From assembly GCA_026705345.1 (NCBI GenBank), contig JAPPAV010000144.1, positions 1 to 56,180 on the forward strand: a DNA stretch of 56,180 bases. Direction: 5' to 3'. This stretch comes from Gammaproteobacteria bacterium. Lineage in GTDB: Bacteria; Pseudomonadota; Gammaproteobacteria; Pseudomonadales; Azotimanducaceae. The notes under the pieces were generated by a model, which was not told the DNA's origin, made no database searches, and was given only the letters and a program-made list of their open reading frames with translations. Below are positions 18,956 to 28,071 of the stretch, piece after piece; position 1 is the stretch's first letter; every line of letters begins with the position of its first letter. A program made the position numbers and the translations under genes.

Positions 18956-19059
18956 AGGGGTCCATCCCGGAAACGATGGACCACCTTAGCCAGTGATCGA
19001 CGGGATCTCCCCGCGCGGGGCCGGGCCCCGCGCCGCGCGCCTGGCTCGGTCGGCCTACG

Positions 19060-19690
19060 CCCTCCCTCCCCAGGCGCACAACATTGGCTCTCTCATCTTG
19101 ATTGTGGCGGAACAGTTTGCCCACGCGGGTGCCGTCCCGACGCTTCGATGCCAGCTTGAACCACGGCTGGAAGAAGCTGACGTACAGCCCCGTCGTCGCG
19201 TAGAGCCGCGACAGCGACGCCCACGGCCTCGAGACCTTCCAGGCGACGGTGGCCGACGAAGCGCTGGACCACCGCGCCGTTCTGCTGCTCGACGAAGGCC
19301 TGATCGTTTTGGGCCACGTCGGCAGCGCGTGAAGACGATCCCGGCATCCCGGCCGTAGTCGCGCAGCGTCTCGTTGATGAACACGGTGTCGTTGTCCGTG
19401 TCGAAGCCGAGCAGCTCGAACGGCATCAGGCGGCGGATTTCGTCCAGCACCTCGCGGAGCAGGGACTGTTCGCGATACAGCACTGGCGCGCATTCCGTCC
19501 AGCCGGTGGCGACGTAGGTGACCACCAGCGTTTGCACAAAGCTGCACGCGTCACCGGGCCGCCGTGGGCCACCAAGTCCGCCTCCACGAAATCCGGCGGG
19601 TGGGTCGTCCCAGTCCGAGAAAGTGCGATGGAACCTCATACACACGAAGGGTTCCTTGGTCGCGACGGGGTGCCGCACGAGATGCACCTA
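19060..19690 (-). pseudogene. Integrase-core transposase, frameshifted
   Basis: The minus strand carries a DDE integrase core: SFVQTLVVTYVATGWTECAP, RLMPFELLGFDTDNDTVFIN, then in a second frame NDQAFVEQQNGAVVQRFVG and in a third LYVSFFQPWFKLASKRRDG. The DDE residues are split between frames. A half copy of the palindromic element (19092-19114) sits at the C-terminal end. Inactive. Confidence 0.75.
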
Positions 19691-19852
19691 GAGCGGCTCG
19701 TTGACTGCGGCATTTCGTTGCATTCCCTCATGCGTCTCAACTCCTCTTTCTCCCGTTCAAGGGGGGGCCAGTTTTGATGTCGCCTGACGGTCAGTCTTAC
19801 GTGTGGCCCAACACTTGGCAGGGGCGGACAGACGTGCTCTTCGGGTCTGCGT

Positions 19853-19869
19853 TGACCGATCGATCAGTC
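19853..19869 (+). repeat. 17-bp repeat flanking the ParB-like gene, left arm
   Basis: TGACCGATCGATCAGTC occurs here and in inverted orientation at 21470-21486, immediately after the ParB-like stop codon. The core is itself nearly palindromic (GATCGATC), like many protein-binding sites. Confidence 0.55.
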
Positions 19870-19970
19870 GCCTTTCCCACCTACTCCGATTAAGAACCCG
19901 TATTTTTTCGCACCATCAACCCATATCTGCCGGAACCAACCGTACGCGTACCGCGAGAAAAACCACCTTG

Positions 19971-19996
19971 GGTTTGTCGTGCACGCACGACAAACC
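19971..19996. promoter_or_regulatory. Perfect 11-bp hairpin
   Basis: GGTTTGTCGTG and CACGACAAACC pair perfectly across a 4-nt loop. No U-tract follows. It may be an operator or a structured DNA site in the region upstream of the ParB-like gene. Confidence 0.45.
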
Positions 19997-20034
19997 TCCC
20001 GTACGCTCGCGATGATGTACTCGAACGGACACCT

Positions 20035-20059
20035 TATCCTTTTGTTTTAATTAAGGATA
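20035..20059. promoter_or_regulatory. AT-rich stem-loop
   Basis: TATCCTT (20035-20041) pairs with AAGGATA (20053-20059) across a T/A-rich loop. It could be a terminator or an AT-rich opening site. Confidence 0.35.
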
Positions 20060-20335
20060 GTGTGTCGTCCTCAGGATTCACGGAGGTGAAAGAAGCGTCG
20101 AACGGCGGCGACCATCCGCTATCGCTTAACACCACCGTTTGCTCGCGCCGTCCGGATTGACCCATCGGGCCGCTCCGTTCCTTCGTCGGCCTACTGTGTT
20201 GTGCTATTGTCTTGTCGCTCGCCGCTCATCGCACAATGAACCGAGGATCCACAGGTTCCAAGGGCCGCGAATGGTGTCTCCGCCCGCAATGGCCCATGGT
20301 CGTTTCTCAATCGACGCCTCAAGGAGGACAGCAAC

Positions 20336-21466
20336 TTGACCGCAACCGAGACTCCGGCCGAAGCCCCTGACCGCAGACACGACGTTGTGCACGTGGAAGC
20401 GTTCGACCCCGAGGAAGTCCGTCCGTGGCGCTACCACAACCGCACCCGTTCCGGAATGGATGACCAGTCCCTCGATGCCCTCGCGGCATCGATCCGGCGC
20501 GACGGACAGCAGCAACTCGGTCTCGCACGCCGACTTCCGGCGGGCGACACGTACGCAGCCGAGGCGATCTACGGCGTGCGTCGCCTCGAAGCGTGCCGAC
20601 GGGCCGAAATGCTCTGGCGAGCAGAAGTCCGCGACGCGTCGACCCCCGACGCAACCTGCGCCGTCCTAATGCACAGCGAGAACGAATGGTCCGAAGGCGT
20701 CTCCCCGCTGGAAAACGCCGCCCAATGGAAGGCCATGCTCGACGCCGGCGTGTTCGCGAACCAGTCGTCCCTCGCCGTCGACCTTGGCTGCCACCGTGGC
20801 ACGGTTTCGCGCGCGATCCGTACCGTCACCACCTTGTTCGACGAGGATTGGCTCGAGCGGCTCGTGCGCCCTGTGATGCACGAGTTCACCGGCCGGGCGG
20901 CAGACCGGCTGGCGGACGCCTGCTCCGACACCCGACGTCGGCGGAGCGCCCGGCAGCGGGCCAAGAATCTTGTTCCCGGCCTTGTGCCGGCGCAGGAGCT
21001 CTACGGCGCACTGTTCGGCCGCGACCCCGTCTCGCAGCGCCGCGAGATGGTCTTCGTCAGGCGCAAGGGCCGCGCCGGCGGCGGCGTGGTCGCCGCCAAG
21101 ATCGAGCGCGACGGCGCAGGCGGATTCAACGTCAGCGTACGGCCCCACGACCAGACACCGGCCGAACTCGCCGAGATCGCCGAGCAAGTCGAGGCCCTCC
21201 TCGCCACCGAGACCGCGGCCGGGTCGAGCGTGCGCTTGGGGCGGCGTCTCGTCGCCCTGATGACCCCGCTCGATGCGAAGAGCGCCGACCGGTCCTGGGT
21301 CGAGGGCTGCATCTGGTCGGCCGCGCGGGCGAGCGGCCTGCAATGGGATCGCTGGCGATGCGCCGCCGCTGCCGACATCCTGCGCTCCCAGCCCCGAGGA
21401 TGGGAGAACGCCGTCCTGCGGGCAATCACTGACACATCGAGCAGCACGCCTGGACCACAAGCCTAA
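20336..21466 (+). CDS. ParB/KorB-like DNA-binding protein
   Basis: 376 residues. The N-terminal region matches the ParB N-terminal (sulfiredoxin-like) fold: VEAFDPEEVRPWRYHNRTRS, DALAASIRRDGQQQLGLARR and YGVRRLEACRRA. The usual ENxxR box appears as HSENEWSEGVSPLENA. A helix-turn-helix follows (LAVDLGCHRGTVSRAIRTV). The C-terminal half is less conserved. It starts with TTG at 20336, 8 nt after AAGGAGG. ParB proteins bind centromere-like sites and spread; KorB-type members also regulate plasmid genes. No parA gene is in the window, which is unusual for partition, so it may instead regulate or stabilise the island. The flanking inverted 17-mer is a candidate binding site. Confidence 0.8.
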   Translation: MTATETPAEAPDRRHDVVHVEAFDPEEVRPWRYHNRTRSGMDDQSLDALAASIRRDGQQQLGLARRLPAGDTYAAEAIYGVRRLEACRRAEMLWRAEVRDASTPDATCAVLMHSENEWSEGVSPLENAAQWKAMLDAGVFANQSSLAVDLGCHRGTVSRAIRTVTTLFDEDWLERLVRPVMHEFTGRAADRLADACSDTRRRRSARQRAKNLVPGLVPAQELYGALFGRDPVSQRREMVFVRRKGRAGGGVVAAKIERDGAGGFNVSVRPHDQTPAELAEIAEQVEALLATETAAGSSVRLGRRLVALMTPLDAKSADRSWVEGCIWSAARASGLQWDRWRCAAAADILRSQPRGWENAVLRAITDTSSSTPGPQA

Positions 21467-21469
21467 ACT

Positions 21470-21486
21470 GACTGATCGATCGGTCA
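21470..21486 (-). repeat. 17-bp repeat flanking the ParB-like gene, right arm
   Basis: Exact inverted copy of 19853-19869, starting 4 bp after the ParB-like stop codon. Confidence 0.55.
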
Positions 21487-22100
21487 GCATTGGCTCTCGA
21501 GTAGTCCAGTCCGACGGGTCCGCGGTCGCTTGATCGGCAATCTCCGGTGCAGGGTCAACCGTAGACTTGCGCCGCCGCGCAGCGGTCCGTCCCATGCCGA
21601 ACCGCTGGCGCGGGCATCATCGACTCGCGCCGGCGCCGACTGCTCGAGCAGCGACTCCACTGCCGCTTCCCCACTTCCTGTCCAGCGGGACGTTGAACGG
21701 CGCTGCGCTGACGTTTCGCGTTCGGAGCGACGCTCGTCGCGTGCTAGCTGCCCGGTTCCGCGCTAGCGCGGCTTCGATGGCTCCATCTCTTCGAAGCAGC
21801 AGTTCCAAGATCCGGCGACCAGTGTTGGATTTCCGCAACGAGCTACCTTTTTTCCCGCAGTAGCGGTCAGGTGCCGTCCCAATACATGCTGACGGCTTTT
21901 ACGAACCGACTTCGAAGATCGTTCGACGGAGAGGGGACCCCCCGCACGGAACCGAATCCGTGCGGGGCTTGAACGTCGGACGAGCGGGATCACAAGCAAA
22001 GGCAGAGGAATAGCGGGATGACCGCCAAGAATATCCTCTGTTTCCAGGTGGTGGGCGTGTAGCCCCGAAGCTCCCCGTTCCTTCTGATGGTGTCCCGGAA
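21487..22100. other. No convincing gene
   Basis: About 600 bp without a credible reading frame or recognised element. Inverted near-repeats of the neighbouring exported-protein gene begin at about 22155. Confidence 0.4.
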
Positions 22101-22154
22101 CCCTGAGTTCGTCGACGAAGGCGGACATGGCGTCGGCATCCGCCTTGCGTGCGA

Positions 22155-22335
22155 CTCTCGGCTCGTGTCCATCGAACTTCGTCAACGGCACCACCGGAGG
22201 AGCCCATCCTCCTAGAGATGCCGTTGTGGCGGAATCGCCGGGCGAGTCACTAGACGACGCCTGGTTGCCATGGCGGCGACCGCCACGGATCCAAGCAACG
22301 CTGCCGCTGGCACGGCATGCCTCTGTATGCACTGT
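22155..22335 (-). pseudogene. Inverted partial copy of the 23639 gene
   Basis: The minus strand encodes QRHAVPAAALLGSVAVAAMAT and GGWAPPVVPLTKFDGHEPR, nearly identical to the signal peptide and first mature residues of the protein at 23639 (QRYAVSAAALLGFVAVAAMAT, GGWAPPVVPLTKFDGHGPR). The two parts are shifted in frame and the rest of the gene is missing. It is a decayed duplicate in the opposite orientation. Confidence 0.75.
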
Positions 22336-22495
22336 TTCAAGGTCGTGAAGGCCAAAAGCCAGGCGGAGTGCGATCTGGTGCCGACATGGGCGGCGCCGCC
22401 GCCGTTCAGCTGGCAGGTCGACTGGAAAATGAACATGACATTGCTGAGGAAGACGCGTCTCCCCGGCCTCGCCTTTCTGGCCTATCTGGCTGGCC

Positions 22496-22669
22496 ATGAG
22501 ATCAGGAGTGTCAACGGCGGCGGAGACGGTCGGCGACTACGGATTCGTCCACAACTTGGCACACGAGGCGTTGTTCACGAATGGCCAGCCTGGCTTCATC
22601 ACTAACACTGTTGACTACATTCGCCACGTCGAAAGCCTGATTCCCGGCCTATGGATGCCGGGATTCTAG
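22496..22669 (+). CDS. Gene fragment, 57 aa
   Basis: Frame ending GDYGFVHNLAHEALFTNGQP and YIRHVESLIPGLWMPGF has good coding character but no ribosome binding site. It is probably the C-terminal remnant of a longer protein whose upstream part is now in other frames. I recognise no family. It overlaps the end of the minus-strand gene at 22666 by four bases. Confidence 0.35.
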   Translation: MRSGVSTAAETVGDYGFVHNLAHEALFTNGQPGFITNTVDYIRHVESLIPGLWMPGF

Positions 22670-23385
22670 CCTCCGGTGTCGTCGATGCGGGCGACCTTGC
22701 CATCCTGGGTGTTGTCGTGGATTTTCCGAAGCTGATCGAAGGCAAGATCGATGTTCCGATATGTGTCCATTCCGGTCGCCACTGGTTCCTGATTCCCGGC
22801 CCGCAACTGAATCCTAACTTGTCCTCTGGCTTCTCCGGAGTCTATCTTTCTAAGGGTCTCTCGTAGTTCCTTGACGTAGTCGACATCGTCTGCATCGATG
22901 ACGGCGTAGCCGGTGCTTCCGGGTATACCCCTCTCGCGCACTTCGAGTTCATTGAATCTTGGCATTGGTCTTTCCTTTTCTGTGATGCGTTGTGCTATGT
23001 CGTCAACGACATGGCTAATGTGTTTGTATCCACGCACGCCGAAGCCCGCGATTGTCAGCAATAGTGCTAGGGCAGATCCGCCGATAAGGTGGGCGAGTAT
23101 GCCTTCGGATTCCTCGCGCACTTGCTGGATCGTTTCGAGCGCGACCTTCGCGACATTCTCCGTCTCCGCGGCTGTCCGTCCGATAGTCTCTATTTCTGAG
23201 GTAGCCGAGTCGACGACTCTCTGGACTCCCTCGACTTCCGACTGAATAGCACGGACCATGGCTTGGTGGTCACGCCATTCGTCGCCCATTGGGTGACGCT
23301 CCGGGCCGTCGTGGGCGGACACTGGAAGCGCGACCAACATGATGGTCGCGACCATCCAGGCCCGAGTCATGTCGGAGGCATTCAT
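22666..23385 (-). CDS. Exported coiled-coil membrane protein
   Basis: 239 residues from the ATG at 23385 (23370 is an alternative). A signal peptide ends around LVALPVSAHDG. A helical heptad-rich region follows (VRAIQSEVEGVQRVVDSATS, VAKVALETIQQVREESEG), then a transmembrane segment (GGSALALLLTIAGFGV) at about 95-117 and a charged tail (ADDVDYVKELRETLRK, QVRIQL). The coiled coil would be periplasmic and the tail cytoplasmic. The plan matches the protein at 16214-16987, including the short mature start after an AH signal end, but the tails differ. No enzymatic motif is visible. It is transcribed divergently from the 23639 gene. Confidence 0.6.
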   Translation of the reverse strand: MNASDMTRAWMVATIMLVALPVSAHDGPERHPMGDEWRDHQAMVRAIQSEVEGVQRVVDSATSEIETIGRTAAETENVAKVALETIQQVREESEGILAHLIGGSALALLLTIAGFGVRGYKHISHVVDDIAQRITEKERPMPRFNELEVRERGIPGSTGYAVIDADDVDYVKELRETLRKIDSGEARGQVRIQLRAGNQEPVATGMDTYRNIDLAFDQLRKIHDNTQDGKVARIDDTGG

Positions 23386-23638
23386 CAGCCAAGTTTCCCG
23401 TATCAGTACTGTTGTTGAGGCCGACCCTTGCCGGACTCTTGGGAGCACTGCTACATGAGCGGACTGCAATACACGAGGTCGAGGGTAGAACCCGGTGGCA
23501 TATTGTTGACACACCGAATGAGATATGAGTCTAAGGAGTGCGGTTCTAAACATAAGACGTTTGTGTGACTATTGATCGTGCATCGATGACAACCAATCGC
23601 CTGACCGTCTGTTGACTAGACGGCTTGGTGTAGAGGAA

Positions 23639-24550
23639 ATGAAAATGAAACAGCACATGCAGAGGTATGCCGTGTCAGCGGCAGCGTTGCTTGGATTCGT
23701 GGCGGTCGCCGCCATGGCAACCATGGCGTCGTCTGGTGACTCGCCCGGCGATTCCGCCACAACGGCATCTCCAGGAGGATGGGCTCCCCCGGTGGTGCCG
23801 TTGACGAAGTTCGATGGACACGGACCCAGGATCGACGACTTCGGCGAGGACCGCCACGACGCCGTGTTGTGGACCTCGGGAGCCAGCAGCAATCTCGACA
23901 GAGACGAAGCGCTGCCTGTCCCGACACTGTACGAGCATTCGGGTCTGCAAGACGATCTGGGCTTCATCATGTCTCAGGCTCCCATCCAGCAACGCGTGGC
24001 GGTGCGGGCGGGCGTTCAACGCGGCTTCCCGGTGATCTACGCACCCTACCACTGGCTGCCGGACAAGACAATGCGGATAGCCATGCTGGAAGCCGCCGAG
24101 TCCGGAACCTCGCGGGATCTGCGTGACTTTTGGGTGCAGTCCGGGGCCAGTCCCTTGGGAGAAGATCATGCGCTATGGGACGCCATCAACCTGTTCGGCC
24201 TTCTCAATGTCCGGATTTTCCACGAACCCGGGGACAAGGAGTGTTGCGCCCCGTATGCGGAACTGGTCATGGACATCGGCATCAACGAGTTCGATGCGCG
24301 CCGCGTCCGCGCGGAGTTGGGGGAAATCTCTCCCGGCATCTACTATCTGGACGATCCGATCTCCGTCGCCCGCGACGTGCTCGCCGAAGTAATCTCCATG
24401 GGCAACGTGCCCCTAATGACCATCGCGGCGGTAGAAGGCGTTGGCGTAGCTCCCTCGGTCGAGCCGATCGCCTATGTGGTGCGATGGGGCGACTTGGAGT
24501 TGGAATACGGGACGCACTACGCGGGCGACCCATTGGGAGTCGTTCGATGA
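23639..24550 (+). CDS. Exported hypothetical protein, about 303 aa
   Basis: Signal peptide MKMKQHMQRYAVSAAALLGF is followed by a Ser/Thr/Gly-rich stretch and a globular domain of unknown type (VYAPYHWLPDKT-like region near 24035, NLFGLLNVRIFHEPGDKECC near 24195, ISPGIYYLDDP near 24340). A CC pair may form or bridge disulfides. A second ATG at 23645 sits at a better distance from GAGGAA and may be the true start. The stop overlaps the start of the lipoprotein gene (ATGA), so the two are translationally coupled. A partial inverted copy lies at 22155-22335. I recognise no family. Confidence 0.6.
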   Translation: MKMKQHMQRYAVSAAALLGFVAVAAMATMASSGDSPGDSATTASPGGWAPPVVPLTKFDGHGPRIDDFGEDRHDAVLWTSGASSNLDRDEALPVPTLYEHSGLQDDLGFIMSQAPIQQRVAVRAGVQRGFPVIYAPYHWLPDKTMRIAMLEAAESGTSRDLRDFWVQSGASPLGEDHALWDAINLFGLLNVRIFHEPGDKECCAPYAELVMDIGINEFDARRVRAELGEISPGIYYLDDPISVARDVLAEVISMGNVPLMTIAAVEGVGVAPSVEPIAYVVRWGDLELEYGTHYAGDPLGVVR

Positions 24551-24882
24551 ACAAGGCAATCAAACTCGTCGCCGGCTTTGTCTTGCTGGTGTCCGTCGGC
24601 GGATGCCACGACCGCCACGGGTCCGTGAGAATCGAAGACGGCATGACGCATATCACGTGGGGAATCCTCAGCTTCGAATGCGACGGAAGCCCTTCGTTCT
24701 TGCTGCCCGATGCCATCGAGGAAAACTTCGACGAGATATGTTCGGGGGCAACCGCCGGGGCGAACATGTGTTCGACCAAACGCGGGGCTTTCGGGGTGAC
24801 CTTCAAACCCGACCCCGAAGATGAGGACGCGGAGGTGGTCGACGAAGTCAAGGTGAAGTGCGATACCGGGAGTGTGCATTGA
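24547..24882 (+). CDS. Small putative lipoprotein, 111 aa
   Basis: N-terminus MNKAIKLVAGFVLLVSVGGC has a lipoprotein-type signal with a GGC cleavage site. The mature part is acidic with four further cysteines (FECDG, EICSG, NMCST, VKCDT), likely two disulfides. It overlaps the upstream exported gene by four bases, so the two products may form a periplasmic or surface pair. Function unknown. Confidence 0.6.
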   Translation: MNKAIKLVAGFVLLVSVGGCHDRHGSVRIEDGMTHITWGILSFECDGSPSFLLPDAIEENFDEICSGATAGANMCSTKRGAFGVTFKPDPEDEDAEVVDEVKVKCDTGSVH

Positions 24883-24933
24883 GGCGCCATCCGCCTAGCG
24901 CGCAGTGATCGACGACACCGAACTGATCAAGCT

Positions 24934-24959
24934 CCACCGGGCGTTGAAGCGCCCGGTGG
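24934..24959 (+). terminator. Perfect 10-bp GC stem
   Basis: CCACCGGGCG and CGCCCGGTGG pair across TTGAAG, 50 bp after the lipoprotein stop. No U-tract follows, so it may stabilise the mRNA end or act as a rho-assisted stop. Confidence 0.4.
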
Positions 24960-25036
24960 ACACCATCCCGCCAGCCCCTTCACGAGGGCGACCTAGTACA
25001 TGCCCAAACAAAGGCGCCTATCCAGCCGAAATGCGG

Positions 25037-25190
25037 TTATGCGGCGGCACCCTTGAGCACCCCCAACTCTCGCTTGAGTTCTTTGATCTCTTGCTCGGTC
25101 GTTTGAATCGCCCGCAGGACATGACGCAATTCGCACGATGAGGGGTACGAAAGATTCGCGGAATGCCATGCCCCTTCGGAACATCGAGGC
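25037..25190 (-). pseudogene. Coiled-coil fragment
   Basis: The minus strand ends RHVLRAIQTTEQEIKELKRE then LGVLKGAAA and a stop. This is a clear coiled-coil C-terminus, but the frame breaks upstream and no start is visible. The family is unknown. Confidence 0.3.
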
Positions 25191-25287
25191 ATCTATGCGC
25201 GCAAGTGTCGGTGCTTACGGCAAGGATGAAGTGCTGCCAGATGTACCGATCAAGTACGGCCTCTAATGGAGGCGGGCGGGCCGCGTC

Positions 25288-25859
25288 GTGCACGACGACG
25301 CCGGACGCACCCGCTTCGACCTGCACGGCCAGACCAACATCGCCGACCCGGTGTCCGGCGTTCAGTGGATCGCCGGACCGGACGGCCGCGCGTTCCGCAT
25401 CGACCTGTCCGCCGACCCCGGCGCCGGTCCCGGACCGGTTTCCGAGACGCGAATCGGCGACCCCGGCGCACCGGACGACGCCATCCGGCGCACCGGATTG
25501 CCGACCATGCCGCAGCCCGAGATCGTCGGCACCGGCACCGCCGAGGTCGACGGCACTCCGACCGAGTACACGATCACGCGCGCCACGGTGCCGGTCGGCG
25601 CGGTGGGCAACACCGACGAGATCGTCATCGAGACGGTGACGCACAACGCGACCATCGAAGGCATGACGGTCGCGATCCGCGTCGAGCGCGAAATCCGATG
25701 GTCGGCACGACCATCGCGGAGATGCGCGACATCAGCCCGTTGTCGGGCGCCGACCTCGACGCCCGGTTCGCACCCGATCCGGACTGGATCGTCGTGGACG
25801 GTCCGCCGAGCGGGGGAATGCGGACGCCCGACCGGCAGACGCGGATTCCCGAACGCTAG
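25288..25859 (+). pseudogene. Hypothetical gene with one frameshift
   Basis: The frame from 25288 encodes GRTRFDLHGQTNIADPVSG, RAFRIDLSADPGAG and EYTITRATVPVGAVGNTDEI, with strong coding character, until about 25695. From there the +1 frame continues the same style (NPMVGTTIAEMRDISPLSGA, RFAPDPDWIVVDGPP) to a TAG at 25857-25859. One inserted or lost base near 25695 would restore a single protein. The true start is unclear, because an in-frame stop lies at 25264. No family is recognised. The stop overlaps that of the convergent gene. Confidence 0.5.
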
Positions 25860-26262
25860 TTCTGAATGCGGTCGGTCGCCGCCCGCTTCTCGGGAAGGGA
25901 AACCCGGATCCCCAAGGGTCCGGGTCTTCCGCCTTTCGGCTTCAGGTAGTCCGAAAAGGGCTCGATCCCCAACACCGCAGCCGCCTTGCGGTCCACCTCT
26001 ACCAAGCACCGGTCCCACGCCCGCCGAGCGAAGCGCGGCGGCTCGGACCCGCAAGCCGCCTCTCGACCGTCTAGCACCGCGCGGTACTCCTTCCGCTGGT
26101 CGTCGGTCGCCTCGGCCAACGCCCGGAACAGCACATCGACCTGGTAGCGGCGGAATGTGTCTTCCATGTCCTCGACGGCGTTCTCCAGTTCGGGAATCGT
26201 CGTCTGCTCGACCAATAGCAGCCGCCGATGGCGGCGAGAGCGATAACGGCAAGGGCTCGCAT
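25856..26262 (-). pseudogene. Exported hypothetical gene with one frameshift
   Basis: From the ATG at 26262 the protein begins as a signal peptide (MRALAVIALAAIGG). A frame change near 26220 is needed to continue into TTIPELENAVEDMEDTFRRY, LFRALAEATDDQRKEYRAVL and FSDYLKPKGGRPGPLGIRVS, ending at 25856. The body is a mostly helical acidic protein of unknown family. The signal peptide and body fit one gene if one base was gained or lost, or if the base call is wrong. Confidence 0.5.
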
Positions 26263-26338
26263 GGTTTCCACTCCAATTTGGCCTATTTGAGGAAGAGGGA
26301 ACGCTACACGAGACGCGCGTGGCCGTAAAGGAAGCGTA

Positions 26339-28039
26339 CTGTCCAACGCGAAGTGAGGGTGAAGCCAAAGGCCGATTCCAACGCGAAGTGAGGGTGAAAC
26401 GGGTGTCCTTGGCATCATCCGGGGATGATCGTGGACATCCAGACGCGGCGGCTACGCACAATGGAGCAGCTTCGGGCCTTCGTCGAAGGCAACGAGGCGG
26501 TGGACTTCCAACCCGAGAGCCGCGACGAGGCGTACGGTTTCGTGCGGGACACCCTGGACCGGTTCGGCTACCGGGGTCTCGGCAAGCGCGACAAGGGGGT
26601 GGTGCTGCGCTTCCTGGTCGCCGCCACGGGCATCTCGCGCCAGCAGATGGAGCGGCTGGTGCGGCAGTGGCGGGAGACCGGCTCGGTCCGGGACCGGCGC
26701 GGCGGTGGCCGGGGCCGGCCGTTCGCGCGCCGGTACACGGCGGCGGACATCCGGCGGCTGGCGGAGGTCGACGAGGCGTACGACCAGATGTCCGGGCTGG
26801 CCACGCGCAAGGTGCTGCGGCGCCAGTTCGAGGTGTTCGGCGAGGCGGACTACGAGCGCCTCGCGGCAATCTCCAACGGGCACGTCTACAACCTGCGCGG
26901 CTCGCCGACCTACCGCGCCGCGCGCACCGCCTGGACGAAGACGAAGGGCGCCGGCGTGAACATCGGCCTGCGCCGGGCGCCCGAGCCGGAGGGGATGCCG
27001 GGCCACGTCCGCGTCGACACGGTCCACCAGGGCGACCGCGACGGCGTCAAGGGCATCTACCTGATCAACCTGGTCGACGAGGTGACCCAGTTCGAGTTCG
27101 TCGGCGCCGTGGCCGGCATCTCGGAGCGCTTCCTGGTGCCGCTGCTCGAGGGTCTGCTGCGCTCCTTCCCGTTCCCGATCTTCGGCTTCCACGCCGACAA
27201 CGGCAGCGAGTACATCAACCACCGCGTCGCGGCGCTGCTCGACAAGCTGCGCGTCGAGCGCTTCACCAAGTCCCGCGCCCGCCGCTCCAACGACAACGCG
27301 CTGGTCGAGGGCAAGAACGCCAACGTCGTGCGCAAGTGGTTCGGCCACGACCACATCCCGCAGCGCTTCGCGCCCGAGGTCAACCGCTTCGCCCAGGGCA
27401 CGCTGTCGCCGTTCCTCAACTTCCACCGGCCCTGCCTGTTCGCCACCGAGTACCGCGACGGCAACGGCCGGATCCGCCGCAAGTACCTCGCCGCGGACGT
27501 CATGACGCCCTACGAGCGGCTGCGCTCGCTGCCCGGCGCCGCGCGGTTCCTCAGGCCCGGCATCGGCTTCGCCCTGCTCGACGCGGTCGCCGCCGCGGAG
27601 ACCGACCTCGAGGCCGCCCGCCGCGTCCAGGCCGAACGCCGGGCGCTGTTCCGGCGCATCGGCGACGGCATGGCCGCCGCCCGCGCCGCGGGCTGAGAGC
27701 CGGACCGCCGGCAGCGGAACCGCAGGAGTACGCCGGAACGCCTCGGGCCCCGCCGTGTCAACCCGCTTCGCGGGTCCTCCGCTTCGCTGCGGCCCTTCGG
27801 GTGACACGGCGGTGCCCGAGACGAAGAGGTTGACGACGACCGGAAGGGTACTTCCGGTCGTCAATGACCGGCTTTTTCACTCCCCTCTCCCGCGCCGCAT
27901 CGCAAGCCGAACCGGGAATCCCGCGGCGCTTGACGTGTGCCGGATGCGCCCCGACCATCCTCCCATCGCCAACGAGGGCATCCGAAATCCGACCGCGTCA
28001 CGGTTCGGTCGATTTCACCCTCACTTTCTCATTGGACAG
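26339..28039 (+). mobile_element. IS element, copy 1 (intact)
   Basis: Bounded by imperfect inverted repeats: 26339-26363 (begins CTGTCCAACG, ends GTGAGGGTGAA) and 28014-28039 (reads inward as CTGTCCAATG to GTGAGGGTGAA). A second internal copy of the left repeat lies at 26377-26398. It contains one full transposase gene. A decayed second copy is at 45576-46997. About 300 bp after the transposase carry no gene. Confidence 0.75.
26425..27696 (+). CDS. Integrase-core (DDE) IS transposase
   Basis: 423 residues, full frame. An N-terminal helix-turn-helix region (KGVVLRFLVAATGISRQQM, ERLVRQWRETGSVRDRRGGG) precedes a DDE catalytic core: Asp in VRVDTVHQGDRDG, Asp in FGFHADNGSEYIN and Glu in NDNALVEGKNANVVRKW. 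The C-terminal domain includes NFHRPCLFATEY. This is an rve-type transposase related to IS481/ISNCY groups; I do not assign an exact family. It is likely functional, since frame and catalytic residues are intact. Confidence 0.85.
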   Translation: MIVDIQTRRLRTMEQLRAFVEGNEAVDFQPESRDEAYGFVRDTLDRFGYRGLGKRDKGVVLRFLVAATGISRQQMERLVRQWRETGSVRDRRGGGRGRPFARRYTAADIRRLAEVDEAYDQMSGLATRKVLRRQFEVFGEADYERLAAISNGHVYNLRGSPTYRAARTAWTKTKGAGVNIGLRRAPEPEGMPGHVRVDTVHQGDRDGVKGIYLINLVDEVTQFEFVGAVAGISERFLVPLLEGLLRSFPFPIFGFHADNGSEYINHRVAALLDKLRVERFTKSRARRSNDNALVEGKNANVVRKWFGHDHIPQRFAPEVNRFAQGTLSPFLNFHRPCLFATEYRDGNGRIRRKYLAADVMTPYERLRSLPGAARFLRPGIGFALLDAVAAAETDLEAARRVQAERRALFRRIGDGMAAARAAG

Positions 28040-28071
28040 CGGGGGAAGGGGAGCTAGGGACGCTGTTCTAG

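Larger units (their letters stand above)
19691..20335. other. AT-richer intergenic region upstream of ParB-like gene
   Basis: No gene. It holds one arm of a 17-bp inverted repeat (19853-19869), a perfect hairpin (19971-19996) and a second stem (20035-20059). AT content is locally higher than in the neighbours. Position and structure fit a partition or replication control region, but no iterons were identified. Confidence 0.4.

Noticed and set aside
21567-21863. Plus-strand frame of 98 residues after the ParB-like gene
   Set aside because: Basic low-complexity product with no ribosome site and no family.
26319-27833. 504-residue plus-strand frame and a 470-residue minus-strand frame over the IS transposase
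   Set aside because: Low-complexity Arg/Gly/Ala shadows of the transposase at 26425-27696.
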